From the NCBI GenBank assembly GCA_037039685.1, contig JAWNGF010000005.1, positions 930,001 through 994,000 of the forward strand: a stretch of 64,000 nucleotides of DNA. The letters run 5' to 3'. The DNA is from Ceratobasidium sp. AG-K. Taxonomy: Eukaryota; Basidiomycota; Agaricomycetes; Cantharellales; Ceratobasidiaceae. The number at the start of each line of letters is the position of its first letter. Position 1 is the stretch's first letter. Of the stretch, positions 48,741 to 60,261 are shown piece by piece. The notes under the pieces are model-generated. The model saw nothing but the letters and a program-made list of their open reading frames with translations, searched no databases and was not told the DNA's origin. Position numbers and translations under genes: made by a program.

Positions 48741-51501
48741 CTATCTTCCTCCCCGTTCTTGCGAACTCTGTACTGTAGCTAAAATCGCATTGCTAGACCC
48801 CCCAAGGTGCCCGATTTGCTCTGGTGTTTGTGTCTGTGCCCTCGCTGGCCATTCCACTGGCCCCAGGTCAACGATATAGTCAAGCAAAAACCGAGTCATG
48901 AGCATTGTCTCCTGCTTGTTGGCCTCTTTTTCTTGGTTTGATAGGGAGTCAGGATCGTAACGATCCTTCAATCTCTCTCGAAAGCCCTTTGTTGCCAGGT
49001 GCCCAAATATTCCGAATGGTGCAATGATTTTCGCACCTGTTCACTTCAAGGTCAAGCTAGTCACGGTAAATATGAGTAATTGACCCACCGAGCATGCCCC
49101 AGAACAAGGGTCTCCCGAATAGGAACACATGCAAGCCTTGCAAGAGCGCAAGAAGACCACCAATGGACGCCAGAATGTCGAATGTATTGCTGGTACGATA
49201 CTCTTCTATTATTTCGCATAGGTCCCCGGGGCCTCGTACGCCTTGTTTCAGCATGCTGCGCGGGGTCCCAAGGGCGAAATTGTTGTAGTCAGGAGAGCGA
49301 ATATACCCAGTTGTGTGGGGAGTAGTGTTCGAGCTATTAGATGGTAACATTTGCTGACTGTATATCTGCGCTGTCGCAGGTTGCATTAGGGCGCGTTGAG
49401 TCAAAATAAGCTCAACTTACACCATAAGTACAGATCAACCTCTTCGTAATTCTAAGGGTGGGCATTGAATCCATAACAAGCAAGTATTACTACCTTTTCT
49501 TGCGTCCACGCTGCGCGACTAACCGGTTTTGAGCCAGTTACTGCATCCCGGAATGCCGATGACGAAATAAACTTGCGCAGCGCGAACCGAGTCTCGAAGT
49601 ATGCATTTGTTCGAAATATTGGTCGAATTGGAGGCACAAGATACGGTGTTAGCATATAATTGAGTGGGCTATCCAAAGCAAGCCATAGACTGGGCAGATG
49701 CTTATTAAATATGTCGATATTGCTGGTGTTAGTTTGACCTGTTGCACTGATAGCATATTGTATGAAGCTACTGGATTCTGACACGGGCCGCGAGTAAGTT
49801 TAGTTGTATTTGACAGGGGTCCGTGTCTCACCCTGACAAAGAAAGATATGAAACCAATCAGTTACGTTGGCGCCTTTGGAGTCGGGATTGGCTTTTTGCA
49901 TGTATACGGGTGCGCACGGCTCTGTACAGGCGGGTCAGGTTAGCCAATTTGGGCCGCAATTTACTCTGTAATATATATATATGCCTAGTCTGGTTGCCCT
50001 AGACGTGGAGTGCTGTGCTTCCTCAGGCATATTCTCTCGAAGAACTCAAGGAGTTGTGTGGGTTTGACGGACGCACCTATTGTATTGTTATACCAACCTG
50101 TCGGCTCGTTTTTCTGGTACCCGATGGACACGTTATGCCTCAGATTAACGCCCTCCGGGTTGAGGGTGTTATTTACACCAGCCAATTCTGGATGACGCTA
50201 ATATTTGCGGATGTGAGCTTCTTTCCAAGAGTGCCCCACTTCGAACTTGAACGGTGACTAACCACTACGACAGCCAAGCCAGTGGGGAAAGGAATGTCGT
50301 GCTGCAGTGCTGAACAGACGGCAACCACCGTCCGAGAAGGTAAGTTTTCGTTCCCAAGCTGGGTTAAGAGCGTGGTGGCGCGAGTAAGCAGTAGAGCGAT
50401 CGCTGTAAGTGCAAAGGAGTGCTGGAATAACGCATAGGGCATGGTCTCGACATCACTATCGGGTATTCATGGGCCGTGCGGTCATGAGCAACCTAGGACT
50501 CAGTTCACTGAAAAACTCAAGGCTTACGGAACTCTCCGAAAAAAAGCATTAGCGATAAACCTTCCGATGGCTTTGATGGTACGTCTCCGATATGACTCCT
50601 TGTTGATGTCGAGGCGCTGAACACCTCGCCATGATAGTCTATCCGACGGAGTCCATCTGCAAAATTTAAGTATCCTACGGAGCGCGGGAGCGTTGAATAG
50701 GCTCTTCGAGTGCTCCAGAGCACGTGATCCCAACGCTCCCAGCGCGCTCCGGAGCCTACACAGCGCTTCTGAGCAAAGCCCTGGCTCCGGTTCTTGCAGA
50801 GGAACGTTAACCCGTATTCCTGCAGCCAGATACCCAACGCCCACAGTCCAGCGACCAAGCACATCATCTGCGGTGCAACGTGCAGTGAAGAAGAGGCACC
50901 AGAGAGTGAATGAGCTCAAGACATGGAGGGTAATACTAATAACACATAAACCGAAGCCGTTGTATAGCCATGTGATAGGATCATATCCCACAAGATCCTG
51001 ATGCCAGCTTTCAATAAAGCAGCCTAAACGGTGAGGCAGACCCCGTTGTTACGATGGAAGTAGCAGAACATGATAAAACCGACTTGCCTGAAGTCAGTAA
51101 AATAAGCACAGTTGTTATTATCTGTTGGAACGCAAAACATCCGAGGATGGTGTCGGTGCGCAAGTACCCGTGTGTTGACCTGTGGTAAGCACAAATAAAT
51201 CAGTGATCCTTGCTCAATGCACACACAGTACACAAGTAAGTGACCCACAAATATATTCCATTCAGAAAACTCAAACACAAGAATAGATCTTGGCCAACTA
51301 GAGCATACAAGGTGTATCAATTGCGAGTGCGGATGTGTCTCGAAAGGGTAAGATACCAAAAATTGTCATCAAACCCCTCTTGCTATTACCATAGGCAACG
51401 TCTGAGCCCACCCACAATAAAGTATTATAGAGTAGAGCTCCAATGTCAAAAAGTGCGTGTAGAAGTGTGAGAGCATAAAACCAGTACTTTTGCAGCAGCA
51501 T
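48741..51501 (-). CDS. Multi-pass membrane protein, tandem family copy 2, with internal insertion
   Basis: The minus-strand ATG at 51501 begins MLLQKYWFYALTLLHALFDI (helix). Later exons read LCVISITLHVLSSFTLWCLF (helix), GRWTVGVGYLAAGIR, a foreign stretch of about 50 residues, then RLSWRGVQRLDINKESYRRR, FALTAIALLLTRATTLLTQL (helix) with GNENLPSRTVV, ETRFALRKFISSSAFRDAVT-GSKPV, DILASIGGLLALLQGLHVF (helix), FGRPLFWGMLG, then FGIFGHLATKGFRERL-like sequence and MTRFLLDYIVDLGP to a stop at 48741. Blocks match copy 1 in order. Exon borders are partly unresolved. Relative to copy 1, the segment between AAGIR and the SWRG motif is enlarged by a GC-rich hairpin (about 50655-50812) that stays open in frame. 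The function is unknown. Confidence 0.68.
50655..50812. repeat. GC-rich hairpin insertion inside membrane-protein copy 2
   Basis: This segment is absent from copy 1 at the same place. It contains an inverted repeat: CGGAGCGCGGGAGCGTTG (50678-50695) and its complement CAACGCTCCCAGCGCGCTCCG (50731-50751, 3 extra bases), plus a smaller palindrome GTGCTCCAGAGCAC between them (about 50710-50723). Read on the minus strand it stays open. Confidence 0.7.
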
Positions 51502-52923
51502 ATTTGTACAGCGTGGAGGGGGTTGGGGTGCTAGACAAGGCTCCGAGAAGGGTCGATTTTATAACAGATACACATCACCCCTTCTCCCCCTGAGTGCCTA
51601 GCCGTGCACAAGGAACATCTGCACAGGGGGGGAGGCATGGATATTTCCGGATTACGGTGTGAAGATCCCCCTGTATGCCTGGTCATCTGGAAACTGACTT
51701 ACACGAGAAGGAAACTTCTTTCAGATATTTGACAACTGAGAGCCAATTAAAGCAAAATGAATCAGATTATGAAGTCGATAGGGGGGGTTAACCCTGTGCT
51801 TGATGCGCAGGGTTGGAAAAGACGCAACGAAGCCACCCCAGAGGCTATTCGATAGACGCGCTCCAGGGACGAGCGCCGTTGACTCGTGGTATCCATCAGT
51901 CGAATGCTATTGAATGAGATACCTGGCCGTTAAAATATACCTTCAAACAACTTAAGCACGCGTTTAGGATTGCCACACGAACACGGTTGATTTGATTGAT
52001 TTTTTGCCAAGAAAAATGTAGTTCAAACGACGTAGTACTCAGCTAAGCTAAGCGAGCTGCCAAGCCTGTCATATGAGGTTTACTATACCTATGTTGGGTT
52101 GATTTGGGTCTAGACAATAAACTTACAAAGGCGCCTGCAACATTGCTGCAACATTGTGCAGCGGATGTATTGCGGACCACGCACTCACTAATACAGAGAC
52201 GCCGAGGCAGTTGTTGCAACCGCCCCCTCTCGACCGCGAGTTTCAACTATTTCACTCACGGCTGATTGCCGCGGTCAGAGCCGACGTCGATACAAAGCAA
52301 CGAGGAAACATCAGGGTGGCGCGATGACGTCGAGGTCGATGGACTCGATGTTGTATCAAATGTTGATAGCCGGGATTGGCTGGTAATGAAGAGTCAGTAT
52401 GCATTCCTGGGCGCTTCGCCACTGATGTAAACAAACCCCGCCACATGGCCCCGCATTGCAACTTGACCGTGATTCAAGTCGTCGCAAGGCTACAGTTCGA
52501 GGGCGCGACACGTATATTTCCTGAGCGTTCGTGGGGAGAAGTTTGAACAGGGGTTGCCTGGAAACATTCGGGTTAATAAATGAGAAGTTAGGTCCCGACG
52601 GAGGCAATTGCAGCCAATATAGGTACCCCACGGGCGATGTTCGGGTGAGCTAGTGATTGTCTTCGCATGACGACGGGGACACATGGTTATCGCTGGGGGC
52701 GCCGATCAGCGTGTATCAATAGGGTCGAGTGTTTCCTTGGAGACAACTGTCATCTTCGAACATTATCGACCTTTTTTCGCGCTCATATACAGCTCGACGC
52801 GGGTTTCGCTCTCAAACCTTTGGCACTTCCCTCGACCTAATCACTAGCTGCAGTCTCGTACGCCACTTGACTTGACCCACTCTTATTTCCAATTCGACCC
52901 GGAGTCCAAAACACAACCACAAC
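51502..52923. other. Intergenic
   Basis: No gene seen. Minus-strand frames at 52252-52684 have no motif. The last 200 bases are pyrimidine-rich and are likely the promoter and leader of the following gene. Confidence 0.5.
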
Positions 52924-55900
52924 ATGAAACTCTTCTCGCGTAAAAAGTCAAACACTGCGATTCGCGAGGACCAGCAGCCTAGTATTTCTCGGCCGCGTGC
53001 ACAAGGACACCTTCCTCCTACGACCGGCCCTCGTCCGGCTAATCCGTCTCGGCGCTCGATTGGCTCGAGTGCTCCGACCACGCCCGGAGAGTCGTTGACG
53101 ACTCCGCTGTACGCGCGATTTGCACGCGCAGACTCGTTTGAAAACCTTAATTTACGGGCCCAAGCGGATAGCAGAGCACCTTCGTTTGCGCCTACGCAAC
53201 AAGACCTGGACGATGCGAGCAAGCAGCTGGGATATGATCGGCCTTGGGCGAGGGAGCGTTTGGGAAGTTTGGACAGTGGTCCGTCGCTTTCTGCACAGCT
53301 AGGTACGACCGAACCGGCGACCCCGACTATTCGTATGGTGTCAAATCCGTCGAACCCAGCCCCAACAGCTGCCGACAGAAAGAGTACCGCCGAGACGATA
53401 ACATCAACGACCAAATCAAAACGACTTTCACTGGACGCAATGGCAGCGCAAGACCCGTTTACGGCTTCCAAGATGCAGAGTGTATTGCGTAGAGCACCAA
53501 CTAATGTAGGTTTCATTCGTTAGTACATCAGCTGTCACTAATCTTGCGCCGGCAGGTCAAAGTACCAGAACCCGAGCCGTTACCTAAGCCACACCGGTCA
53601 ACAACCGCACCTCCGCCAGCCGGACAACCTAATCGCCCAGTTCCTACATCACGAGCTCCTACTGCGCCTCCCGCTGCAGCTCCTTCTCGTTCTACATCCA
53701 CACCTGTATCCACACCTCGCCAAGCCCCCCCGCCTTCACGGACAACCTCGTCGATCCGCTCAGTTTCCACATCAAACCCTCGAGGCGGTCCCCCTCCTCC
53801 CACACAAAACTACCGTCCCTCGCTCGATGGGGCTACTTCGGACGATGGCATGTCCACGTTTTCGCACTCCCAAGCTGGACACGGCCCGATGCGACCCATG
53901 TATCCTAGTCTAGCTGCAGGGGTCAACCCGAGCTCCCCACCAAACGCCGGGGCCAAACGCGAGCGCGGCCCGCCTCCAACTGCGGGTACACCTTCGGCCT
54001 ACGCCTGGCGTTCTGGACAAAGCGACGACGGACACGGTGGTGGCAACTTTTACACTGGAGGGTCGCAAACGAACTCGACGGGCGTTATGGGATTGGCGAG
54101 TTTGCCGTCTCTTCCCCCTGGCGCCGCACCACCCAACCCCAACCCATACGGTCCTGTAGCATATGGTGCCTCGAACGTGAATGCTTATGGCCCTTCGATG
54201 CCGTATGGGCCTACCCATCCTCCTGCCCCGGCCAAGAAACGGACGCCTAGCAACCCACCTGTATCACGTGTTCCTCACCCGTCGAACGGTACGGTCGGTA
54301 GCCGCCGGATGAGCGTGGATGGAGGTGCTGCGGAAAGGCCGTTGAGTGGAGGTCCAGGAACGTGGGGTGGAAGTGCGATTGGCCCGAATCCGTCGGTCGG
54401 TCAACCTCGAGAGCGAGAGAGGGAGAGGGAGCAACCTCGTGCAGTTCCTACGGCTAGGAGCGTTCAACCTGGCGAGATTTTCCACCATCCTCAAGCACAA
54501 GCACAACCTCAAGCGCAGGTGCAACCTCAACCTCCATCGCAAGTGCAACCTCAGCCTCAAGCACAGGTAAAGCCTCAGCCTCAAGCGCAATCTCCTCAAC
54601 CCCAACCCCAACCACAGTCTCAACCTTCGGTGAAGGCAGTTCCTTCCGTGAGCTCTAGCTATGGACCAACTACTGTACCCAAGCCCATCGAACACGAAGG
54701 AGAGAGGGGACGGACGACATCTGGACCTTTCAGGGGTGCTAGTGCTGAAGCTGGAACGGCGAGCCCGCTCAAGGCAGGACGCCAGTTCTCCGAAGGCCTC
54801 GCACCAAAGCTTTCCGACGACCGACTTGCTTCGCCTAGGCCAGTACAGGAGCGCTGGAGCCCAATGAAATCGTTTGAAGGATTGACGGGCCCAAGCAAGA
54901 CTCCTGAAGGACGTGTTAGCCCAATCAAACCTTCTGCGAGCCCGCTCTCGATAGATAGTGGCTCTGGGTGGTCAGGACGAACCGTCGGCGGAACTAGCTC
55001 GGCCAAAACGCTCGATGGAACTGGTTCGGCGACTGCTGGATCGGTCAGGACGGTCGATATCTCAGTTGCACCTAGCCGTGCTGCGACTGCCACCCCTTCA
55101 ACTCCTGTCGGGGCTGGTTCACTCGCAACTCCCGTTACAGCCAACTCACTCTCCGTTCCTCGAGCCGAAACAAGTCCCAACCGAAGCTCAATACTCTCCA
55201 CTAGCCCGATGCCACCGACTAGCCCATCAAAGAGCACCGCACCAGTCCCACCCAGCCCCTCCAAGAGCGAAGCGCCTGCTCGGAGCACCGTATCGACCAG
55301 CCCAGTCCGAACTCGCGAATTGCCGCAGCCTCCAACTCAATCTCACCCTCCTATCTCTCACAACAGACCACCTCACCCTCGCGCACCTTCGTCTGTATCC
55401 TCGTACGGAACTGCTTTGGCCATGGAGTCAGAGGCTGGATCCGAGACGGGACCTGCAACCAGTAGGCTTGCGCTCGCTGGGTTGGCTCCGATCAATACGA
55501 CTCCTGTGAGGTCTGCGTCTCCCACCCCTACGAGCGCGTCGGCCGCGCCATCCAGCGCGATGGTTACCGCTCGCATGACTCCTAGCACGAGTGCAGCCAG
55601 GTCTCCTATGACCATTCCTTCGCTTCCTTCATCTACCCCGAATCGTGGACTTGCCCTACCCCCTCGAGGTATCTCTCCCACTCCTTCTGCAAGCACGATG
55701 CGCTTGGATGAGCCATCCGAGAGCGATAGCGAGTCTCAAGGCAAGAAGCGGAACCTCCTCGTCAAGACACGCAAAATGGATGGCGCGAGCAGTTTCAGGA
55801 GCAGTGATGAGAGGAGCGAGCGTCCTACCTCGGTCGTCCCCCCCGAGTCGCCTGGGCCTGGTCTCGGTTTGAGTGGAGGGGAGGATCCGTTTGCGCGTGC

Positions 55901-57579
55901 GCCCCCGACGATTGTCAAGACTGTCAAGCGCGGAGTGAGTATTCTGATTTTGAAGCTGCGGGTATATACTAATAGGGTTGTGTAGAAGGCCCTACCCACG
56001 CCTGATGTGACGCCCGATTCCAACCAGCATGAAGGAGAGACGACGCCCCGTGGAGGAATGCCACTCTCGCCACCCCTCTCGTCTGACGAAAATGATGCAT
56101 TCCACACTGCTGCCAGCGACCTTACCCGACAGCAGGGCCAACCGTCGCCCATTACTCCCGCTTTGACGGACGAAGCGCCTGCAGAGGAGGAAATGGAAGA
56201 AATGGAAAATGCCAACGAGGAAGAGGAAGATTTCGAGCCGGCGTCGACTACCCCACCTGGTTCCCCTCCGCCGCCCAAGATCTATCCTCTTACGACACAC
56301 ATGAACATGCCCTCGTTGCTCGCTGCTCTCCTGCCCCACCTGTCGTTCCGCGACTGGAACGCGATCAACGCGCTCAACTCGGCTCTGAGGCGCCAACTCG
56401 AAGAGACTCGTGCGCTCCGCGAAGAAGTTCTCGAGTTTTGGTTGCGCGGTGTTGGTTATTCGCGATGGACCTCTCCCAAGCGCGAAGTCTTGCCTCTCAG
56501 CCTGCGCGACCTGAACGCGTATATGCGCGGCGTGAGCATCGCCGTGTACCGATACAGCGCTATTGCCGAAAGCTTCCTCGCCGTTCGTGCTCAACAGGAA
56601 AGGACTAGCGAGCGCGTACCCGGCGCAGCGAGCAAAGGCAACCTGGTCCGTGCGCTCGCGAGCTCGTGCCGTGCGTACACCAAGGTCATTCTTCGCTTGC
56701 GTGATCAAGCCGAGTGCATGCATCCCGATGGAGACTTTAGGAGCCCGCTGTTCAGGGCTGGCAATGCGCCGCTTTTGAGGGTGTTTGTGCCGAGCAAAGA
56801 GGGCGCGTGGTTGAGCGATGTGAGCGTGTTGGATTGCGAAAAGGAGCTGAAGCGTGCTGGGGCGCTTGGTGCGCTTAGGGTTGGTGATGTGGTTTGGGAT
56901 GCGGCGGTTGGCGACGAGGGTAATGCGGGGCGTATGGTTTGGGATGGGAATTACCTGGTGGTTAGTCGATACGGTTCAGCCCCTTGCGCTTGACTGACAC
57001 TTTGCTAGGACTTGGACTATACCTACTCTACTACCGGAGAGCTGCCGAAGTACATCAACTCGCTCGCGTTCTCGCCCTCGTACTGGCACAAGGTCATTCG
57101 CACATCCAACAGCCCACTGTGCCATCTCGACCTCGCACCATATGCCGCCGAGATTGCGCAAAACTTGCAGCTCGTGCAGGATCGCGTCCAAACCGAGACG
57201 TAAGTCGACTCTCTACCTCCTTAACTCAACACTAATTCCCCCATTCAGACCCCAAGGCGGCCGCCATACTGTTGTCCGATGGGTTCACCGCTCGCGCTTC
57301 CACCCCCGTCCAGGCATGGCCATTCCATCGGCCAACTATCCCGCGACGGTCGACCGTATGTGGGAAGGTGTCATCGTAGTCGAGGTCGAAGGTACCAACG
57401 AAGGTTTGGCCGATCTCCAGGCCAGGGTGGGCCACGGAGCGAGGCTGTTCCCGGCCAAGACCGCGGGCATGGAGTTCAAGGCCGTCGGAGGCAAGAGTCC
57501 ATTCAGGTTGTTGAGGTCCATGAGCCGACCCGGGGAGATCTGGATGCGAGCCGTGAGGGAGAAGGAAAAGTTGGCGTAA
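52924..57579 (+). CDS. Very long Pro/Ser-rich conserved fungal protein with ordered C-terminal domain
   Basis: Five exons (52924-53505, 53556-55934, 55986-56960, 57009-57199, 57249-57579) give 1485 aa. The start MKLFSRKKSNTAIRED is preceded by a long pyrimidine-rich leader. Residues 1 to about 1090 are disordered, Pro/Ser/Thr-rich, with a Gln-Pro repeat and many SP/TP sites (SPSKSEAP, TTPVRSASPTP), suggesting heavy phosphorylation by proline-directed kinases. From about residue 1090 an ordered region begins: MNMPSLLAALLPHLSFRDWN and NALNSALRRQLEETRALREE, an F-box-like helical start, then VLEFWLRGVGYSRW, LSLRDLNAYMRGVSIAVYRY, SCRAYTKVILRLRDQAECMH, RMVWDGNYLVDLDYTYSTTG and a C-terminal part with RMWEGVIVVEVEGTNEGLAD and FKAVGGKSPFRLLRSMSRPG. 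I recognise no named family. The conserved end suggests a scaffold or polarity protein; that is inference only. Confidence 0.87.
54480..54640 (+). repeat. Gln-Pro-Ala/Val repeat region
   Basis: Units like CAACCTCAAGCGCAG recur about a dozen times and encode QPQAQ, QVQPQP and KPQPQ variants within the disordered part of the long Pro/Ser-rich protein. Such tracts often vary in length between strains. Confidence 0.8.
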
Positions 57580-58198
57580 GAGCCACAAGATGCCCAATCA
57601 TGTTTTAAAATATCTGTTTATATTTGGCGCTTTGGACGATACCCAGAAAGAACGCCTCGACTCGATCTAAATGTTTTCATACCTGATATTAGTTTCCTCT
57701 GGTTGTTTGTACTTTTTACTTTAAATTCTCGGTTTTGTGAACGAAACATGTATCCACACAAATGCCTTATATCATTGGATTGACACTAGTGTTTTGTCCT
57801 AAACTTGGGTCGCCAAGTCGGCTGGCTGAAGACTGGCGCTTGTTTGCAACCTACGTCAGACCCCGGGCTCCGAACTCCATCTTCCGCGGCCATCAATCAA
57901 CCGGCGGTTCCCGTGCATAAGAACAGTGCTCGAAAAATGCACGACCAATTTGGTTCACCCATATGGTCCCAGTCGGACTCGTTTTGTGCCGACAGTCATG
58001 TTGCTCAACTTACGGCTCAACTTTAAAATGAAGATCGTCCCTACACGACAACTGTGACTCGAGAATTGTCTCTCGGCCAATCACGTGTCGAGCTTGCACT
58101 TCTTTCCCGGCTCGGTGATGAAACAATGGCACCATCCTACACTCCGAATACATTTCCGAATACTACTCCGAACCTTGCTCCGAAACCAATGTTTGTTG
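57580..58198. other. Intergenic
   Basis: 3' UTR-like sequence and spacer before the transporter promoter. A CCGAA-type repeat (TACACTCCGAATACATTTCC...) lies around 58138-58185. No gene. Confidence 0.5.
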
Positions 58199-58201
58199 GC
58201 G

Positions 58202-58209
58202 TATAAATA
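58202..58209 (+). promoter_or_regulatory. TATA box of the anion-transporter gene
   Basis: TATAAATA lies 59 nt upstream of the chosen ATG at 58261, a normal TATA-to-start distance with a short leader. Its position also supports that upstream ATG rather than the in-exon ones. Confidence 0.5.
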
Positions 58210-58260
58210 GTTGCTCGCGTGGTTAGTTTTCGCCGGCACTTGCTTCACAACCGTTCTTCC

Positions 58261-59868
58261 ATGGTCTACTGCCAACCTTTGAGTCACCGAGCCGACGAAC
58301 ATGAGAGTCAGGCGCATATTGCGGTTATGGATTCCATCAAGTGAGTAGGGTGGCTCTGCACTGGGTCGAGAACTGATTCAAGAGTGAAGGAATTTCGCGC
58401 CGATTTGGTTTGCCATTAACATGGGTACGTGTAAAATGACTTCCGTCGCCCGAAATCAACTAATAGCTTTTTCCAAGGGACCGGCGCAGTATCTACGCTC
58501 CTCCACGGCTTTCCGTACGGATCGAAACCTGTCTTACACGCATGTGGACTCGCCTTCTTGATCATCAATACTTTACTCTTCACGCTATTTTGCATAATTT
58601 CTGCAATCCGCTACGTGAAATATCCCGAGGTGAGTTATGACCAGATCGATCCCTGGACAGTAACAGTAACCTGTGAGATCAGATACTTCACCTTATGTAC
58701 CGACATCCCATTCAAAGCCTATATCTAGGTTAGCACTGCCCTGAACTCTCGAGCAGTGGACTAAACGTAATCTAGGTTGCTTTCCGATGGGATTCGCCAC
58801 CCTAATTAACGGGTCCCTGAACGCATACACAGCTTACGGGCTGAGTCGAGGTTTTCTTTACGTCCTCTGGGCTTTATGGTGGTTCGATTCCATACTTGCA
58901 TTGGCGGTATACTTCCTTATGCTTTACACAATGTAGGTGACTGAGTTCGTCAAGCCATTTAACATACTAACTGTTCTCAGGATCACGCGTCACAATCACA
59001 CCTTCAAAGCATTGACAGCCGTATGGCTCCTCCCTGCAGTCACTCCTATCGTTCCTGCAACTACCGGAGCGTTGCTCGCGCGTGCGATTCTTCCCTACTC
59101 GACAAAACATGCCTTGATCTCGTTATTCATGGCAACCGCATTGCTATTTCTTGGCCTATCATTGACCTTTATGATTTTGCCGCTTTATATGCTGCGGTTG
59201 ATTACTGAAGGCCTACCACCCACCACGCTCATTACCTCGAAATTTCTCCCAGTCGGCCCATGTGGACAGGTGAGTTTCGGCGCATACATGCATAAACATC
59301 GAAGCTCACGATATGCAGGGAGGGATGGCATTTATTATTATCGGACAAGTGTTTTCGGAGATGGCCCAACGCCGGGTCATCTCTAACGAACTTTTGACCG
59401 AATCGCAGCCTTGGGCACTGCTTGGCCTCGTTGGGGGATTTTCTCTCTGGACCTTTGGAATCTGGTGGATTTTGCTCGCGATCTTGGCTCACTGGGAGAA
59501 ATTCCAGACTGATCGGCCAAAGTTCGCGGTTGGGTTTTGGGGCATGGTGTTCCCGCTGGTAAGATCCGCTCGTCAGTCTGAAACCTGGTCCGCTCTGACG
59601 CTCATTTCAGGGAGTGTATACGTTGCTTACTTGGCAACTTTCCGAAACGCTGGGATCGACCTTTTTCCGCGTACTGTCGGCCATTTTTAGCGTCGTGGTG
59701 TTTTCGCTCTGGGCCGTGCTCGCTAGTACCACCGTTTACTATATCATATACCACCCGGAGAAGCTGTTTAGTGCGCCATGCCTGGAACAGTGGGCGAGGT
59801 CGGAGCGCAAGTCTGCTCCTACCTGCTCCACTGGTCATGAAATGTCCACAGGAGACGGGGCTTGCTAG
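58261..59868 (+). CDS. TDT-family anion transporter, SSU1 (sulfite efflux)-like
   Basis: Eight exons (58261-58340, 58390-58424, 58478-58629, 58683-58728, 58776-58932, 58981-59269, 59319-59558, 59611-59868) give 418 aa with all junctions in phase. After a short cytosolic start, the first helix is FAPIWFAINMGTGAVSTLLH, followed by GFPYG. About ten hydrophobic helices follow, among them LAFLIINTLLFTLFCIISAI, FPMGFATLINGSLNAYTAYG, IVPATTGALLARAIL, ALISLFMATALLFLGLSLTF, GGMAFIIIGQVFSEM and YTLLTWQLSETLGSTFFRVL. The motif MGTGA in helix 1, the conserved FPYG and LG-F-MGF patterns, and the overall length are those of the tellurite-resistance/dicarboxylate (TDT) family, which includes the SLAC1, Mae1 and Ssu1 branches. 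Fungal members mostly export sulfite or import malate; the SSU1-like branch is the better guess. A Ser/Thr-rich cytosolic tail closes the protein. Confidence 0.85.
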
Positions 59869-60041
59869 CCAGCCTTTGGTACATGCGGTATTAAGTTTGT
59901 TATGGTTTGGGGTTGGTAATTTATACTTTTATATCGAAGTGAATGACGTGGAGTACATCTGGCGAGCCTGCGTTGTTTATATTTGGCGGTTTGTTCGTAA
60001 GAAGGTGCCGTTGTGGCTATGAGAAAAGGCCCCAAAAAGGT
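59869..60041. other. Spacer before tRNA-Ala
   Basis: Short 3' UTR-like sequence after the transporter stop, up to the 3' end of the minus-strand tRNA. Confidence 0.5.
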
Positions 60042-60124
60042 TGGACAAGTCCGGAATTGAACCGGAGACCTCCTCAAATCACATCCATGCGAATGAGGCG
60101 CGATAACCCCTACACTACATGCCC
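60042..60124 (-). tRNA. tRNA-Ala (anticodon CGC) with about 10-nt intron
   Basis: On the minus strand the acceptor arms are GGGCATG and CTTGTCC, followed by discriminator A. They include a G3-U70 wobble, the identity element of alanine tRNAs, and a T-T mismatch at 6-67. The T arm TCCGG-TTCAATT-CCGGA is perfect and the D arm (GTGT...GCGC) forms with wobbles. The anticodon stem CCTCA/TGAGG encloses 17 nt: loop TTCGCA, then about 10 extra bases, the intron, at the usual position 37/38. The anticodon is CGC, reading GCG alanine codons. Confidence 0.85.
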
Positions 60125-60261
60125 CTTGCCGTCAGATTTACAAACACAACCAAATCAATTATCAAACCCTGGAGGTAAGATCCTGAATGGGAAGCTTTGT
60201 TGACCCTGGTTTCCGCTCCGCAACCATCTCCTCGCTCTCTCCCACCACTGACGCTCTAGCC

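Noticed and set aside
52812..53516. 234-codon minus-strand open frame
   Set aside because: Antisense shadow of exon 1 of the long Pro/Ser-rich protein; no motif.
54659..55288. 209-codon minus-strand open frame
   Set aside because: Lies fully within the sense exon 2, which has consistent composition and phase; the antisense peptide is a compositional mirror.
58299..58340. ATG at 58301 (MRVRRILRLWIPS) as transporter start
   Set aside because: It would splice in the wrong phase; the ATG at 58261 gives MDSIKNFAPIWFAINMGTGA in frame.
60187..60261. Upstream in-frame ATG for the karyopherin
   Set aside because: The added residues are not family-like, and the ATG at 60262 starts right at the conserved N-terminus.
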